This document shows positions 34,775-36,000 of a stretch of 36,000 bases of DNA, in pieces; the stretch's first letter is position 1; each line of letters starts with the position of its first letter. The stretch comes from Mesostigma viride (Eukaryota; Streptophyta; Mesostigmatophyceae; Mesostigmatales; Mesostigmataceae). The DNA lies in contig RPFO01000165.1 of assembly GCA_009746045.1 (NCBI GenBank), positions 6,435,036 to 6,471,035 on the forward strand, in the 5' to 3' direction. The translations under genes were made by a program, and so were the position numbers. The notes beneath the pieces were generated by a model, which searched no databases, had not been told where the DNA came from, and was given only the letters and a program-made list of their open reading frames with translations.

Positions 34775-36000
34775 ATGGGACTTCCGGCACGCACAGAATG
34801 TTTGAATTGCGCTGCGACGTCCAAAACATCATTGCTACCAGAGCATTCTCCATTTGGCCGGCGTCCCCATCGGTTTCCTTCTCCCCGCGACGTCCGCGCT
34901 CCCAGCCATTCAAACGGAAGGCTGGATTGCCTGGGGCAGCGCCTCTTGTTGCGCCAAGGAACTGGGCTGAGGTCGTTGTCACCACACCCGTCGCCTTTCT
35001 CCGGGCGGCACAGTTCTTTCTCGACGTCCGTGTCAGGTCGCCGCCAGGTAGCCAAGTTGAATCCCATCAGCCCGCAGTCCCTTTATGCCTTACCCCCCCG
35101 CAGCCCTGATGTTTTCAAGCCTGCGCCAAGCCTGAGGGACGAGTACCCGGCTGTTGCAGCACAGTACCATCCCACGCGCAACCGAGACGAACCAGTATCA
35201 GTAGATGGCATCAGCCCGTTTTCTTCCGCGATGCGCTGGTGGAAGTGCGACAAGGGCCCCGACCATGAGTGGCAGGCCACCGTCAATGATCGCACAAGCG
35301 GTGGGAGAGGCTGCCCCTGTTGCGCCGGACTGCAGCTGTCAGTCACCAACTCCCTCACAGCCAAGTTTCCCCAAATAGCTGCGGAGCTCCACCCAACCAA
35401 GAATGGTCCCGGCGTGGATGGATCCAACATCCTGGCGGGCACTGCACAGAAGTTCTGGTGGAAGTGCAACAAAGGCCCCGACCATGAGTGGGAGGCCACC
35501 GTTGCAAATCGGACAAGTGGTGGGACTGGCTGCCCCTGTTGCGCTGGACAGCAGCTGTCAGTCACCAACTCCCTCACAGCCAAGTTCCCCCAAATAGCTG
35601 CGGAGCTCCACCCGACCAAGAATGGTCCCGGCGTGGATGGATCCAACATCCTGGCGGGCACTGCAGAGGAGTTCTGGTGGAAGTGCAACAAAGGCCCCGA
35701 CCATGAGTGGGAGGCCACCGTTGCAAATCGGACAAGTGGTGGGACTGGCTGCCCCTGTTGCGCTGGACAGCAGCTGTCAGTCACCAACTCCCTCACAGCC
35801 AAGTTCCCCCAAATAGCTGCGGAGCTCCACCCAACCAAGAATGGTCCCGGCGTGGATGGATCCAACATCCTGGCGGGCACTGCAGAGAAGTTCTGGTGGA
35901 AGTGCAACAAAGGCCCCGACCATGAGTGGGAGGCCACCGTTGCAAATCGGACAAGTGGTGGGACTGGCTGCCCCTGTTGCGCTGGACAGCAGCTGTCAGT
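34775..36000 (+). CDS. Treble-clef zinc-repeat protein (DUF4379-like), partial at the right edge
   Basis: One frame stays open from a stop at 34736 to the end of the window; the first ATG is 34775, giving at least 408 residues. The first 110 residues are Ser/Arg/Pro-rich without acidic blocks, resembling an organelle transit peptide or untranslated leader. From about residue 120, repeats of 73 residues begin: 'SL...[YF]P..AA..HPT(R/K)N', then 'WWKC(D/N)KGPDHEW', 'RTSGG.GCPCC'. Zinc ligands are C157 and the H in the following HEW, plus the CPCC cysteines, repeated at C230, C303 and C376. This is the pattern of the DUF4379 treble-clef family, common in algae and other protists and in some bacteria and viruses. 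Function unknown; presumed nucleic-acid or protein binding. Confidence 0.75.
   Translation, partial: MGLPARTECLNCAATSKTSLLPEHSPFGRRPHRFPSPRDVRAPSHSNGRLDCLGQRLLLRQGTGLRSLSPHPSPFSGRHSSFSTSVSGRRQVAKLNPISPQSLYALPPRSPDVFKPAPSLRDEYPAVAAQYHPTRNRDEPVSVDGISPFSSAMRWWKCDKGPDHEWQATVNDRTSGGRGCPCCAGLQLSVTNSLTAKFPQIAAELHPTKNGPGVDGSNILAGTAQKFWWKCNKGPDHEWEATVANRTSGGTGCPCCAGQQLSVTNSLTAKFPQIAAELHPTKNGPGVDGSNILAGTAEEFWWKCNKGPDHEWEATVANRTSGGTGCPCCAGQQLSVTNSLTAKFPQIAAELHPTKNGPGVDGSNILAGTAEKFWWKCNKGPDHEWEATVANRTSGGTGCPCCAGQQLS
35221..36000 (+). repeat. 219-bp tandem coding repeats
   Basis: The unit containing TGGTGGAAGTGC recurs exactly every 219 bp (tgc at 35246, 35465, 35684, 35903). The second, third and fourth copies differ at only a few positions; the first is more diverged. 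The array continues past the window. Confidence 0.9.

Noticed and set aside
35083-35937. 284-codon minus-strand repeat frame (SWSGPLLHFHQN-type)
   Set aside because: Antisense of the zinc-repeat array; its regularity comes from the 219-bp repeat. The plus frame has the Cys/His pattern of a known family.

Overview
The window looks like part of a nucleocytoplasmic large DNA virus genome (Nucleocytoviricota), most like the algal-virus side of the phylum (Algavirales or relatives). It is not bacterial: there are no Shine-Dalgarno-type operons, and starts are preceded by short AT-rich TATATA-type boxes 5-50 nt upstream. Genes are intron-poor and tightly packed on both strands, with GC-rich coding sequence. 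The strongest markers are a virion-type protein whose 'NNR(Y/F)DP...LDGWSES...LGGSAxMFH' core matches the NCLDV family I know as DUF5767, a MYND finger, a U-box-like protein, a viral staphylococcal-nuclease-fold enzyme, LamG-rich fibre proteins, many tiny membrane proteins, and four paralogous antirepressor-like (BRO-N/KilA-N-type) genes. Family names come from memory of the sequence patterns; no database was searched.

Layout. 1-3.2 kb: small membrane, zinc-finger and basic proteins, mostly on the minus strand. 3.2-6.8 kb: a very large DDE (IS630/Tc1-like) transposase-related protein with about 480 extra residues inside its catalytic core. 6.8-9.2 kb: five small, probably structural proteins, three with membrane segments. 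9.2-15.8 kb: a fibre/adhesin locus with one giant protein of about 1,536 codons and two smaller ones. 15.9-18.3 kb: the nuclease, an unknown protein, and the DUF5767-like virion protein. 18.4-28.3 kb: an accessory region dominated by the four antirepressor-like genes and one decayed tandem-domain copy, mixed with a zinc-ribbon/ExoX-C-like protein, U-box, MYND and GNAT-like genes and several unknowns. 28.4-32.6 kb: a three-repeat proline-rich protein, a coiled-coil protein next to a minisatellite, a multi-zinc protein, and a second protein with the same N-terminal C-x9-C-x10-C-x2-H knuckle.

From about 32.6 kb rightward the character changes. First come MITE-like inverted-repeat elements and a telomere-like heptamer tract. 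Then there are about 1.5 kb with no convincing gene, followed by an open gene built of nearly identical 219-bp treble-clef zinc repeats (DUF4379-like) that runs off the right edge. This could be a viral genome end, or the junction of an integrated viral element with algal nuclear DNA.

Many genes are broken by single-base shifts, and almost all breaks sit in G or C homopolymers. Where the shift can be determined it is nearly always one missing base. The simplest reading is homopolymer compression in the assembly rather than real pseudogenes, so coordinates are given for whole genes across these breaks. The most interesting signals are: (1) a shared 5' element before all four antirepressor-like genes, TTATC-N6-GATAA, at a near-fixed 26-27 nt from the ATG; (2) the DDE protein with its huge insertion; (3) the repeat-rich right-hand boundary.
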